17,422 bases of DNA from Elusimicrobiota bacterium (GCA_022703115.1 JAKLEK010000007.1:1-17422), one strand, 5' to 3'. Positions 1-6,306 are shown, counted from the stretch's first letter. Program-made: numbers and translations. The notes: a model not told the origin generated them from the sequence alone.

Positions 1-224
1 GGAATACCGCCCGCTGTCAGGGCAGCTGCTGCGGAAGCTTCAAATCCGCCCGTAGCCTCCATCGTTACTAGTTCCGGGGACATGCTTCGGAGCGTAGCGA
101 TAAGTTCTTTGAGCCCGATATCGCTCTGCGCAAAACTGAAGCTTGTTCCCGATGGGTGTGCGTATACGTCGAGCTGAGACTTTGAGACATCTATGCCAAC
201 CCATGTTTTGTGTGTTTCAGCCAT
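1..224 (-). CDS. IS110-family transposase (DEDD), N-terminal fragment
   Basis: Reading down from the ATG at 222-224, the 74 visible residues begin MAETHKTWVGIDVSKSQLD and continue with VYAHPSG, then a segment ending VTMEATGGFEA. The pattern W-V-G-I-D-V-S-K followed by an E-A-T-G-G-F/Y segment is the start of the IS110 DEDD (RuvC-like) catalytic domain. Asp11 of GIDVSK is the first acidic catalytic residue, and the Glu of MEATGG is the second. These enzymes recombine DNA guided by the element's own bridge RNA. The start is supported by AGGAGG at about 229-234 (minus), 4-5 nt before the ATG. The C-terminal half, including the catalytic Ser domain, lies beyond the window edge, so integrity cannot be judged. 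Confidence 0.9.
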   Translation of the reverse strand, partial: MAETHKTWVGIDVSKSQLDVYAHPSGTSFSFAQSDIGLKELIATLRSMSPELVTMEATGGFEASAAAALTAGGI

Positions 225-235
225 ACCGCCTCCTG

Positions 236-375
236 GTCCGCGCCCGGCCTTGTAGATACGGGCTTTAAACCCAGGCAACTGTTCGGGCTATTGGACGTAT
301 AAGCATGGCGATCAAGCTGCTAGACGGCGTGAGACGCCTCGGGATGGACGATCTACCACGCTTTGATTAGACGCA
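236..375 (-). ncRNA. candidate IS110 bridge RNA in the left end
   Basis: On the transposase-sense strand two successive stem / internal loop / apical hairpin units can be drawn. Unit 1: GCGTGG (356-361) pairs with CCATGC (303-308), and GATC (350-353) with GATC (310-313). They enclose two open arms (339-349 and 314-325) around the apical hairpin GGCGT-ctc-ACGCC (326-338). Unit 2: GTCC (293-296) pairs with GGAC (236-239), and GCCCG (284-288) with CGGGC (242-246). They enclose arms 273-283 and 247-259 around GGGTT-taa-AGCCC (260-272). This matches the target-binding loop then donor-binding loop order known for IS110 bridge RNAs, which lie 5' of the transposase. The 5' end is inferred from the -10 at 382-390. 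The fold was drawn by eye, without energies or covariation. Confidence 0.55.
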
Positions 376-381
376 GGATTA

Positions 382-390
382 ATTCTAACA
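382..390 (-). promoter_or_regulatory. extended -10 (TGTTAGAAT) inside the IS110 left end
   Basis: The minus strand reads TGTTAGAAT, an extended -10 of the TGnTAnAAT type, predicting a start near 375. No matching -35 is seen inside the element. In IS621 the promoter is completed at the circular right-end/left-end junction, so a -10 just inside the left end with its -35 missing is what that model predicts. The same TGnTAGAAT form precedes moeB (4555-4563) and the kinase gene at 14021. Confidence 0.4.
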
Positions 391-397
391 TACAAGG

Positions 398-593
398 GGA
401 TGGGTGGAGCGAGGGAAGCGAAAAGGCGGCTTGGGTGACAGGACCCCGAACCCATAGCCCCTGACAGGACTCGTGAACCCTATTGCCTAGTTGCGGTTGA
501 GCTCCGAACTTCGGTTAGGACGTTGAGCTTCAGACCGGCTAAGCTGTGATGCGGGGGATGGAACAGGGCGGAGAACCGTGATGGGGGAAGGGT
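398..593. other. non-coding stretch between IS110 left end and the MoaD gene
   Basis: I see no convincing gene or RNA here. It contains the imperfect tandem repeat at 436-480. It also holds GTTGAGCT twice (about 497-504 and 523-530), flanking a small CCGAA/TTCGG hairpin (507-517). A gggatgga at 555-562 matches eight bases of one arm of the candidate bridge RNA (341-348). It could be a remnant of a gene that once followed moaD, or an intergenic repeat used as an IS110 target. No T-run terminator for the xdh operon is visible. Confidence 0.5.
436..480. repeat. two imperfect direct repeats (about 18 bp, offset 26)
   Basis: The segments at 436-453 (tgacaggaccccgaaccc) and 462-480 (tgacaggactcgtgaaccc) are near copies, separated by 8 bp. 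They lie just outside the proposed IS110 left end. With only two copies this is not a CRISPR array. On the minus strand the motif reads GGGTTC...GTCCTGTCA, superficially like a tRNA T-arm, but no tRNA can be built around it. Confidence 0.6.
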
Positions 594-839
594 TCAGCCG
601 CCGGAGAAGGGGGAGAGGAGGGTGATAAGGTCGCCGTCCTTTATCGGGTCGTCCCATTCGGCGAACCTGCCGTTGATGACGGCTTTCGAGATGTTGGTCG
701 TGAGCGGCAGGGACTTTGCGGCCTCTATCTCGCGCAGCAGCTGGCGCGCGGTGGAGGCCTCCGTTTCATAGGCGTCGGTCTGCACCCCGCGGCGCTCCCC
801 GACCAGCGCGAAATACCTGACCTGCACTTTCTTCCTCAT
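594..839 (-). CDS. moaD: MoaD-like molybdopterin synthase small subunit / sulfur carrier
   Basis: This is an 81-residue ubiquitin-fold protein. It begins MRKKVQVRYFALVGERRGVQ and ends DGDLITLLSPFSGG. The FALxxERxGV start, the internal AVING.F..WD..I.DGD block and the C-terminal Gly-Gly are MoaD hallmarks. The terminal glycine is adenylylated by MoeB and thiolated, and it donates sulfur for the molybdopterin dithiolene. An in-frame upstream extension to 1013 is open but lies entirely inside xdhB. I chose the ATG at 837-839 because it forms an ATGA overlap with the xdhB stop and the resulting length suits MoaD. Position at the end of a xanthine dehydrogenase operon, with a MoeB-type gene diverging from its head, supports a cofactor role. 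Other ThiS/MoaD-family carriers cannot be excluded. Confidence 0.85.
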   Translation of the reverse strand: MRKKVQVRYFALVGERRGVQTDAYETEASTARQLLREIEAAKSLPLTTNISKAVINGRFAEWDDPIKDGDLITLLSPFSGG

Positions 840-3097
840 CGTCTTTTCCCGCCCGTCTCCGGACCGTGCAGGTGCATGAATGCTTTCTCCGGAGTGATCG
901 GCAGCGGCGGCGGCTCCCGGTCCGGCCTGGCGGCGCGCAGCGCATCGGCCACGGCCAGATAGGCCCCCAGCCCGTGCACGAAAGGCGGCTCGCCGACCGC
1001 CTTGGAATTGCACACCGCGAATGGATTGGAGGAATCCTTCAGCAGCTCCACGCTGAAATGCCGCGGCACGAACCTGATATCCGGCACCTTGTACGCGTTA
1101 ACTCCGGTCAGCACCCGTCCGTCCGGACCGTAGCGCAGCTGTTCCATCACCGCCCAGCCCATACCCTGCACCACCGCGCCCTCGGCCTGCCCGCGGTCTA
1201 TCTCCGGACTTAGCGACTCGCCCACGTCCTGCACCACGTCGACCGAATCCATGACGTAAGTGCCGCGCACGCAGTCCAGCGTTACCTCGGTCAGGGAGGC
1301 GCCGTAGGCGTAGTAGGCGAAAGGCCTGCCGCGTTCCTTCTCCAGGTCGTAGTGCAGGTCCGGAGTGGCGTAGAAAGCGTGCTCGCTCAGGTCCACCCGG
1401 GCCCATTGCGCGTCCTTTACGAGCTTCTCCCAGCCGAGTCCCGCCGGCTTTCCGGCGGAAAGGACCTCTCCGTCTTTTATATCCAGCGCCGCCGCGCCGG
1501 TCTTCAGGCAGCCGGCGGCGAAGTCCAGCAGACGAGCCCGCAAGCGTTCGCATGCGTACTTGGCGGCCATGCCGTTAAGGTCGGCCCCTGTGCTGGCGGA
1601 TGTGGGGGAAGCGTTAGGCACGCGGGAGGTGTTGGTGGTCTCCACGCGAACCCTCTCCAAAGGAACTCCCAGGGTGCGCGCCGCTACGATGCGTATCTTG
1701 GCGTTGACGCCCTGCCCCATCTCCACGGCGCCGGTGCTGACCGCCACGCTTCCGTCCACGTAGATGTTGACCAGGGCCCCCGCCTGGTTGAGTGCGGTCT
1801 GCGCGAAAGAGATGCCGAAGCAGACGGGGACCGCGGCCAGGCCTTTCCTGGTGTCCTTGTGCGACTTGTTGTAGGCCGCGACCGCGGCGCGCCGGCCGGC
1901 GATATCGGTCCTGGAGTCCAGTACTTCCCAGCAGCGCGTGGCGTTGACCCCGGAAAGCTTCACGCCGTAGGGCAGAGTATCGCCTTCCTGGAGCAGGTTC
2001 CTGCGCTTGAGGGTTTCCGGCTCCACGCCCAGTTCGTGCGCCGCGCGCGTAAGCGCCGCTTCGATGGCGAAGGTCCCCTGCGGCACGCCGAAGCCGCGGA
2101 ACGCGTTGTTGGGCGGTATGTTGGTGCGGCAGCTCAGGCCGGTTACGCGCAGATTCGGCACCCGGTAAGAACCGCAGACGTGCAGGAACGAACGCCCCAG
2201 CACCGCCGTGGAGATATCCGCGCAGGCGCCGGCATGCTGGTAGAGCGTGATGTCGTATGCCAGGATCCGGCCGTCGGCGTCCAGCCCCAGTCTGTAATCG
2301 TATTCGTAAGCGTGCCGCTTGCCGGTAGTCGCTATGTCCTCGTTGCGCCCCAGGACCAGCTTTACCGGCTTCTTCAGCAGGAAAGCGGCAAGGGCCGGGG
2401 CCGCTATCCATACGGCGGTGGATTCCTTCCCTCCGAAGCCGCCGCCAAGCCGGCGGATATCCAGTTCCACCTTGTGCATCGGGATGCCGAGCACTTCGGC
2501 GAGGTGGCGGTGGAAAGCTCCCGGGGACTGAGCGCTGGCGTATACCTTTATCGTGTCATGCTCTCCGGGCACGGCGAGGGCGCGCTGGGTCTCGAAATAG
2601 AAATGCTCCTGCGGCCCGCTGGCGAGACGCCCCTCGAAGACCCGGGCGCAACGGGCGAAGGCGGCGTCCGGGTCGCCGTGCCCCTGCACGCGCTTTTTGC
2701 CGTGCAGATGTCCTTTGGCCGCCGCCTCTCGGGGGTTCAGCACCGGCGGCAGTTCTTCTATGCCGGCCTCTATAAGCTTCAGCGCCTTCCTGGCGTTCCG
2801 TACGGTGTCGGCCACGACCAGCGCGATCGGCTGGCCGATATATTCCACGGCGTCCTCCGCGAAGAGGGGCTGGTCCTTGAAGACATGTCCGATCTGGTTG
2901 AGGCCGGGCACGTCCTTATGTACGTAGACCGCGGCCACGCCGGGGGCGGAGGCGGCTTTTGATACGTCCAGGGAACGTATGCGGCCTTTCGCGACCGGAG
3001 AAGTGAAGAGAGCGGCGTGCAGGCAGCCGGGGACCGGTATGTCGTCCACGAAGCGCGAAGCGCCCCGCGCGTGCATCAGCGCGTCGCCGTTGCTCAT
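836..3097 (-). CDS. xdhB: xanthine dehydrogenase, molybdenum-binding subunit
   Basis: This 753-residue protein has a length close to E. coli XdhA and R. capsulatus XdhB. It carries the molybdopterin cytosine dinucleotide/Mo site and hydroxylates purines. Visible motifs are GGGFGGKE (218-225), LGRSFLH (300-306), NAFRGFGVPQ (331-340), CFGISF (426-431), EMGQGVNAK (459-467) and SKAVGEPPF (698-706). From my memory of bovine XDH, E225 corresponds to Glu802, R302 to Arg880, F336 to Phe914, F431 to Phe1009 and E703 to the base Glu1261. Glu802 and Arg880 are replaced in aldehyde oxidases, so purine specificity is favoured. The start overlaps the xdhA stop (ATGA, 3094-3097) and the stop overlaps moaD (836-839), so translation is probably coupled. 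Symbol follows R. capsulatus naming. No XdhC chaperone is visible. Confidence 0.95.
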   Translation of the reverse strand: MSNGDALMHARGASRFVDDIPVPGCLHAALFTSPVAKGRIRSLDVSKAASAPGVAAVYVHKDVPGLNQIGHVFKDQPLFAEDAVEYIGQPIALVVADTVRNARKALKLIEAGIEELPPVLNPREAAAKGHLHGKKRVQGHGDPDAAFARCARVFEGRLASGPQEHFYFETQRALAVPGEHDTIKVYASAQSPGAFHRHLAEVLGIPMHKVELDIRRLGGGFGGKESTAVWIAAPALAAFLLKKPVKLVLGRNEDIATTGKRHAYEYDYRLGLDADGRILAYDITLYQHAGACADISTAVLGRSFLHVCGSYRVPNLRVTGLSCRTNIPPNNAFRGFGVPQGTFAIEAALTRAAHELGVEPETLKRRNLLQEGDTLPYGVKLSGVNATRCWEVLDSRTDIAGRRAAVAAYNKSHKDTRKGLAAVPVCFGISFAQTALNQAGALVNIYVDGSVAVSTGAVEMGQGVNAKIRIVAARTLGVPLERVRVETTNTSRVPNASPTSASTGADLNGMAAKYACERLRARLLDFAAGCLKTGAAALDIKDGEVLSAGKPAGLGWEKLVKDAQWARVDLSEHAFYATPDLHYDLEKERGRPFAYYAYGASLTEVTLDCVRGTYVMDSVDVVQDVGESLSPEIDRGQAEGAVVQGMGWAVMEQLRYGPDGRVLTGVNAYKVPDIRFVPRHFSVELLKDSSNPFAVCNSKAVGEPPFVHGLGAYLAVADALRAARPDREPPPLPITPEKAFMHLHGPETGGKRR

Positions 3098-4488
3098 GCC
3101 GCCTCCCCGGGATAAAGCGCGCGGAAATGGGCCAGGATAAGCCGGCCGAGCAGCAGTTTCTTGTACTCGGCCGAACCCCTGACGTCGTCTATAGGCTTCG
3201 CCGCGGCCATGGCGGCGGCGGCCAGGTCTTCGGCCAGCGCGTCGCCGGGACTGCGGCCAAGGAATACGTCCAGCCCGGGGACCAGCATCGGCACGGGCGC
3301 CACGCCGCCGGCCGAGACGCGCAGGCCGCTGACGGTCCCGCCGGGGCCGGTGGTCAGGAAAAGCGCGGAATTGGCCGCGGCGATGTCCAGCGTGACGCGG
3401 TTGGAGACCTTCTCGAAATGGTAGCGCGCGCCAGACGGCGGCAGCGGTATGGAGATGGCGCTGATGAGTTCGCCGCAGGCGAGGTCCGTTCTCTTATATC
3501 CGAGATAGAACTTCTCTAGCGGTATTTCCCGTTCCCCGGCTTCACCTGAAATGGTCAAGCGGGCGCCGAGGGCGAGCAGTATTATCGCCGCGTCCCCGAC
3601 GGGGGAGGCGTTGGCTATGTTGCCGGCCAGCGTGGCCTTGTTCCGCAGGATGGCGGAAGAATGCAGCAGAAGGTCCTGCGCCAGCGCGGGGAAATGCCGC
3701 AGCACGGCCGCGGAATTGCGGAAAGCCTCTATCGTCACGGCTCCGCCGGCGCGCAGGAAGCCGCGGTCCTCGCGTATGCCGGCCAGGTCCCGGCGTCTGG
3801 AGAGGAAGCGGAGGCCGCTTTCCAGCAGCCGTTCCGGTTCCCGCGCGAAAAGGTCGGTTCCGCCGGCCACCGGCACGGCTTTCCCGTCCGGAAGATCGGG
3901 GGACGCTTCCAGTTCGCCAAGGCGGGCCGGTATGCCGCGGAAATATTCCGGCGCCACTCCGGCCTTTATCATGAAGTCGAGGCGTCCGGCGGGCGGTTTC
4001 CCGGCGCCGGAAATCGCCTCGCAAAGGGCTCCGGCCGCAGAGCGGATGGAGACGTAACCGGTGCAGCGGCAGATATTCCCGTCCAGGGCGGTGACGGCGT
4101 CCTCGTAGGAGAGGGAAGGGCTGGACAGGGCGAAACCGGTCAGCGACAGCACTATGCCCGGCGTGCAGAAGCCGCACTGCGACGCCCCGTGCTCCACGAT
4201 GAGCCGCTGGACCAGCGTGAGGGGCTCTACGGACAGTCCCTCCACGGTCACCACGTGGCGGCCGTCGGCTTCGCCCAGAGGCAGCAGGCAGGAGGCGCAG
4301 GCCGCGTAGGATACCGATCCGTCCGGTTCCGGTGAGCCCAGCAGCACGGTGCAGGCCCCGCACTCGCCTTCCCGGCAGGCGTCCTTCGTGCCCGACAGAC
4401 ACGATACGTTCCGTATGAACTCGAGCAGGACCATGCCGGGCCGCTCCTCGGTGCGGACCAGTCTGTCGTTCAGGATGAAGGAGATCAT
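3094..4488 (-). CDS. xdhA: xanthine dehydrogenase, fused 2Fe-2S / FAD subunit
   Basis: This 464-residue subunit is the size of R. capsulatus XdhA and passes electrons from the Mo site through two 2Fe-2S clusters to FAD. The plant-type cluster uses C38, C43 and C46 (CREGECGAC) plus probably C67. The second cluster uses C105 and C108 (CGFC) with C140 and C142 (CRC), in the four-helix domain. The FAD domain follows from about 175, with VAGGTDLF (207-214) and ATLAGNIANASPVGD (285-299). The C-terminal CO-dehydrogenase flavoprotein-type domain reaches the end. In E. coli these are separate XdhB and XdhC subunits; here they are fused. The ATG at 4486-4488 has no Shine-Dalgarno and lies 11 nt below a TTGTATAGT -10, so the mRNA leader would be only a few nucleotides long. 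It is the first gene of the operon. Confidence 0.95.
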   Translation of the reverse strand: MISFILNDRLVRTEERPGMVLLEFIRNVSCLSGTKDACREGECGACTVLLGSPEPDGSVSYAACASCLLPLGEADGRHVVTVEGLSVEPLTLVQRLIVEHGASQCGFCTPGIVLSLTGFALSSPSLSYEDAVTALDGNICRCTGYVSIRSAAGALCEAISGAGKPPAGRLDFMIKAGVAPEYFRGIPARLGELEASPDLPDGKAVPVAGGTDLFAREPERLLESGLRFLSRRRDLAGIREDRGFLRAGGAVTIEAFRNSAAVLRHFPALAQDLLLHSSAILRNKATLAGNIANASPVGDAAIILLALGARLTISGEAGEREIPLEKFYLGYKRTDLACGELISAISIPLPPSGARYHFEKVSNRVTLDIAAANSALFLTTGPGGTVSGLRVSAGGVAPVPMLVPGLDVFLGRSPGDALAEDLAAAAMAAAKPIDDVRGSAEYKKLLLGRLILAHFRALYPGEAA

Positions 4489-4499
4489 AGAACGTTTAT

Positions 4500-4508
4500 A
4501 CTATACAA
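4500..4508 (-). promoter_or_regulatory. candidate -10 for the xdh-moaD operon
   Basis: The minus strand reads TTGTATAGT, then TATAAACGTTCT and the xdhA ATG at 4488. TATAGT (4500-4505) or the overlapping TATAAA (4495-4500) could serve as the -10. Either puts transcription start 0-5 nt from the ATG, and no Shine-Dalgarno is present. No -35 match is seen 16-18 bp upstream. Confidence 0.45.
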
Positions 4509-4534
4509 TTTTTTACGCCGCCGTCCCTCGGGGT

Positions 4535-4563
4535 TTGCGCGGGCCTCGGTACACTGCTAGAAT
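4535..4563 (+). promoter_or_regulatory. moeB promoter (TTGCGC - 17 bp - TAGAAT, extended -10)
   Basis: TTGCGC (4535-4540) and TAGAAT (4558-4563) are spaced by 17 bp. A TG dinucleotide at 4555-4556 makes an extended -10 (TGCTAGAAT). Transcription would start near 4570, giving a leader of about 24 nt with an AGGGGGA Shine-Dalgarno at about 4582-4588. It diverges from the xdhA promoter within a 105-bp gap. Confidence 0.5.
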
Positions 4564-4593
4564 TATGAGGTCCGCTGTCCCAGGGGGAATTTT

Positions 4594-5352
4594 ATGGCTC
4601 TTACGGAAGAAGAATCGCTCCGCTATTCCAGGCAGCTCGCCCTGCCGGAGATAGGCCCGGCAGGGCAGGAGAAACTGCGGGCCGCCCGCGTCGCGGTAGT
4701 CGGGGCCGGCGGCCTCGGTTCCCCGGTGCTGGCCTATCTCGCCGGGGCCGGGGTGGGGGAGATAGGCGTTTTCGACTCAGGTCCGGTGGAACTTTCCAAT
4801 CTGCATCGCCAGCCGCTGTATGCCGCGGCGGACGTCGGCACGCCGAAGACGGCGGCCGCGCGCCGGCGCCTGCTGGAGGCTAATCCCGGAATAACGGTCG
4901 TGGCCCGCGAAGGCCGCCTGACCGGGGCCGATATGGCCGCCGCGCTGGCGCCATACCGTTTCGCGGCCGATTGCTGCGACAATTTCGCGACCCGGGCGGC
5001 CCTTAACCGCGCCTGCCTTGAGCTCGGGATCCCGTTCGTGCACGCGGCGGTCGGACAGATGGAGGGACAGCTGGCGGTCTTCGATCCGCGCCGGGGGCCC
5101 TGCCTGGAGTGCATGTGGCCGGGCATCGGTTCGGAGAAAGAAAGGTCGGGGGCGGAGGCCGGGATACTTGGGCCGGCGGCCGGCGCGATAGGCTGTCTGC
5201 AGGCGGCCGAGATCATCAAACTGATTTTGGGACTGGGCGGTCCGGCCGGCCGTTTTCTCATGTTCGATCTGCGCGGCTGGACGGTTACCGCGGCGGAGAT
5301 AAAGAAACGGCCAGACTGTCCGGTCTGCGGCTCTTACTTTACCACGGTATAG
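4594..5352 (+). CDS. moeB: MoeB/ThiF-type adenylyltransferase (E1-like), probable MoaD activator
   Basis: This 252-residue E1-like enzyme adenylylates the C-terminal glycine of a small sulfur carrier. Nucleotide-binding GAGGLGSP is at 37-44, the arginine motif NLHRQ at 69-73 and DCCDN at 126-130. Structural zinc ligands C170/C173 (CLEC) and C242/C245 (CPVC) are all present. In most relatives the segment before EAGILGP carries a cysteine (E. coli Cys187, ThiF Cys184). Here it reads RSGAEAGILGP, so Gly186 replaces it. That argues against a ThiF-type persulfide mechanism. A MoaD-like carrier lies at the end of the divergent xdh operon, so MoeB is the favoured assignment. Length is typical and there is no fused rhodanese domain. 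Its 3' end overlaps the convergent rhodanese gene by 19 bp. Confidence 0.85.
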   Translation: MALTEEESLRYSRQLALPEIGPAGQEKLRAARVAVVGAGGLGSPVLAYLAGAGVGEIGVFDSGPVELSNLHRQPLYAAADVGTPKTAAARRRLLEANPGITVVAREGRLTGADMAAALAPYRFAADCCDNFATRAALNRACLELGIPFVHAAVGQMEGQLAVFDPRRGPCLECMWPGIGSEKERSGAEAGILGPAAGAIGCLQAAEIIKLILGLGGPAGRFLMFDLRGWTVTAAEIKKRPDCPVCGSYFTTV

Positions 5353-5819
5353 CCGGCCGCCGTCCAGGCGTTGAACCCGCCGGCTATGTCGTGTATTTCC
5401 CGGAAACCGAGTTCCCGCATGGTCTGCAGGGAGGCCGCGCTCCTTTTTCCGCTCCTGCAATATATCAGGTAGTTCGCGTTTTTATCCATGCGGTCCAGCT
5501 TTTCCCTGAAATCCGCGGCGTAATAGTCCAGCTGTAGGGCGCCGGAGATGTGTCCGGCCGAGTACTCCTCCGCGGTCCTGACGTCGAGCAGGACCGGCTT
5601 CGCGCTCTCCAGGTAGGCTTTCGCTTCGGCCGGAGGCAGATTCAGCGGTAATTCCCGCGCCGCCGCGGGCCTGGCCGGTGGCGGCGGCTCCTTCACCGAA
5701 GCAGGGGCGAAGAACGCCTTTATGGAGCGGCCGGTGCCGGAGACGAGGGAGTCCCAGGACAGGGCGTAAGCCCCCGCGGAAAGGACAGATAAGGCCGTCA
5801 GCAATAGAAAATATCTCAT
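5334..5819 (-). CDS. exported single-domain rhodanese
   Basis: This 161-residue protein has a hydrophobic N-terminus (residues 3-19, ending AGAYA) that looks like a signal peptide cleaved near residue 19. A Pro/Ala-rich linker follows (about 38-60), then one rhodanese domain. VLLDVRTAEEYSAGHISGA (77-95) leads to the active loop CRSGKRS with catalytic C121. The C-terminus GGFNAWTAAGY is typical. Such proteins carry a persulfide on the cysteine; substrates in the envelope are unknown. MoeB relatives such as MOCS3 have fused rhodanese domains, but the predicted export argues against this one serving cytosolic MoeB. The ATG at 5817-5819 has a GGGAGG Shine-Dalgarno and a TATAAT -10 at 5837-5842. 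It is convergent with moeB and the two overlap by 19 bp. Confidence 0.88.
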   Translation of the reverse strand: MRYFLLLTALSVLSAGAYALSWDSLVSGTGRSIKAFFAPASVKEPPPPARPAAARELPLNLPPAEAKAYLESAKPVLLDVRTAEEYSAGHISGALQLDYYAADFREKLDRMDKNANYLIYCRSGKRSAASLQTMRELGFREIHDIAGGFNAWTAAGYTVVK

Positions 5820-5836
5820 TAGAGCCTCCCGCGCAT

Positions 5837-5846
5837 ATTATACAAT
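5837..5846. promoter_or_regulatory. back-to-back -10 boxes of a divergent promoter pair
   Basis: The 10-mer attatacaat holds TATAAT on the minus strand (5837-5842; extended form TTGTATAAT) for the rhodanese gene. It also holds TACAAT on the plus strand (5841-5846) for the deoxyribosyltransferase-like gene. The two overlap by two bases inside a 67-bp gap, so the promoters may compete. No good -35 is seen on either side. Confidence 0.4.
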
Positions 5847-5886
5847 AACACCGGGAAGATCATTTTAAGACGCTATGGAGGAGAAT

Positions 5887-6306
5887 ATGCCCGAACGGCT
5901 CACGGTCTATCTCAGCGGTCCCATCATGGACGAGCATAAGGGGCGCGCCCGGGAATGGCGCCGCAGGGCCAAAGAGCTGCTCGGCGGCCGTTTCGAGCTG
6001 CTGGACCCGATGAGAAGGAACTTCCGCGACCGGGAGGTCGATTCGGCCAACGAGATAGTGGAATTCGATCTGCAGGACGTCACCAGGGCGGATATCATAC
6101 TGGTCAACTACAATCGGCCGAGCATAGGCACGAGCATGGAGGTCTTTCACGCTTCCCATAATCTCAGGAAATTCGTGGTGACCTTCTCGCCCCTTACTTT
6201 CAAGGATTGCAGCCCCTGGATGATACGCTACAGCACCAAGATACTGCCCGGCCTGGAAAAGGCCTGCGAATATATCGTCACCCATTTCGCCGAAAGGGAC
6301 AAATAG
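5887..6306 (+). CDS. nucleoside 2-deoxyribosyltransferase family protein
   Basis: This 139-residue protein starts MPERLTVYLSGPI. Family features (Pfam PF05014 type) are VYLSGPI near the N-terminus, a central FDLQDVTRADIILVNYNRPS with the nucleoside-binding Asp, and GTSMEVFHA, whose Glu is the usual catalytic nucleophile. Members swap bases on, or hydrolyse, deoxynucleosides or nucleotides; the exact substrate cannot be read. I prefer the ATG at 5887 over the in-frame ATG at 5875. GGAGGAG (5877-5883) is a strong Shine-Dalgarno 5 nt before 5887, whereas nothing good precedes 5875. A link to purine use with the nearby xanthine dehydrogenase is inference only. Confidence 0.8.
   Translation: MPERLTVYLSGPIMDEHKGRAREWRRRAKELLGGRFELLDPMRRNFRDREVDSANEIVEFDLQDVTRADIILVNYNRPSIGTSMEVFHASHNLRKFVVTFSPLTFKDCSPWMIRYSTKILPGLEKACEYIVTHFAERDK

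Larger units (their letters stand above)
1..394 (-). mobile_element. IS110-family insertion sequence, left end and transposase start (partial)
   Basis: The element runs off the left edge of the window. What is seen is the first 74 codons of an IS110-type transposase on the minus strand, preceded by a noncoding leader. I place the left boundary near 394-397 by inference. There the minus strand reads CCATCCC-CT-TGTATG, and CT is the core dinucleotide known for IS621. The candidate bridge RNA carries TACAAGG, complementary to CCTTGTA across this junction. An extended -10 (TGTTAGAAT, 382-390) lies just inside the proposed end. IS110 elements lack terminal inverted repeats, so the boundary cannot be read directly, and the right end is outside the window. 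The element lies downstream of the MoaD gene in the same orientation as the xdh operon. Confidence 0.75.

Noticed and set aside
430..485. tRNA-like T-arm (GGGTTC..GTCC) on the minus strand
   Set aside because: No 7-nt T-loop with a paired 5-bp stem in register, and no anticodon arm or acceptor stem could be assembled around it.
594..1013. Longer 139-residue version of the MoaD-like protein
   Set aside because: The extra N-terminus lies wholly inside xdhB in another frame and is Arg/Gly-rich. The internal ATG at 839 forms the ATGA overlap and gives the normal MoaD length.
1352..2962. Long plus-strand open frame (536 codons) antisense to xdhB
   Set aside because: The complement is a full-length xanthine dehydrogenase subunit with all motifs. 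The antisense product is low in hydrophobic order, matches no family, and is expected from GC-rich third positions.
836..3097. Aldehyde oxidase or CO dehydrogenase large subunit instead of xanthine dehydrogenase
   Set aside because: The positions equivalent to bovine Glu802 and Arg880 are Glu and Arg, and the CO dehydrogenase active-site loop (AYRCSFR type) is absent; it reads NAFRGFG.
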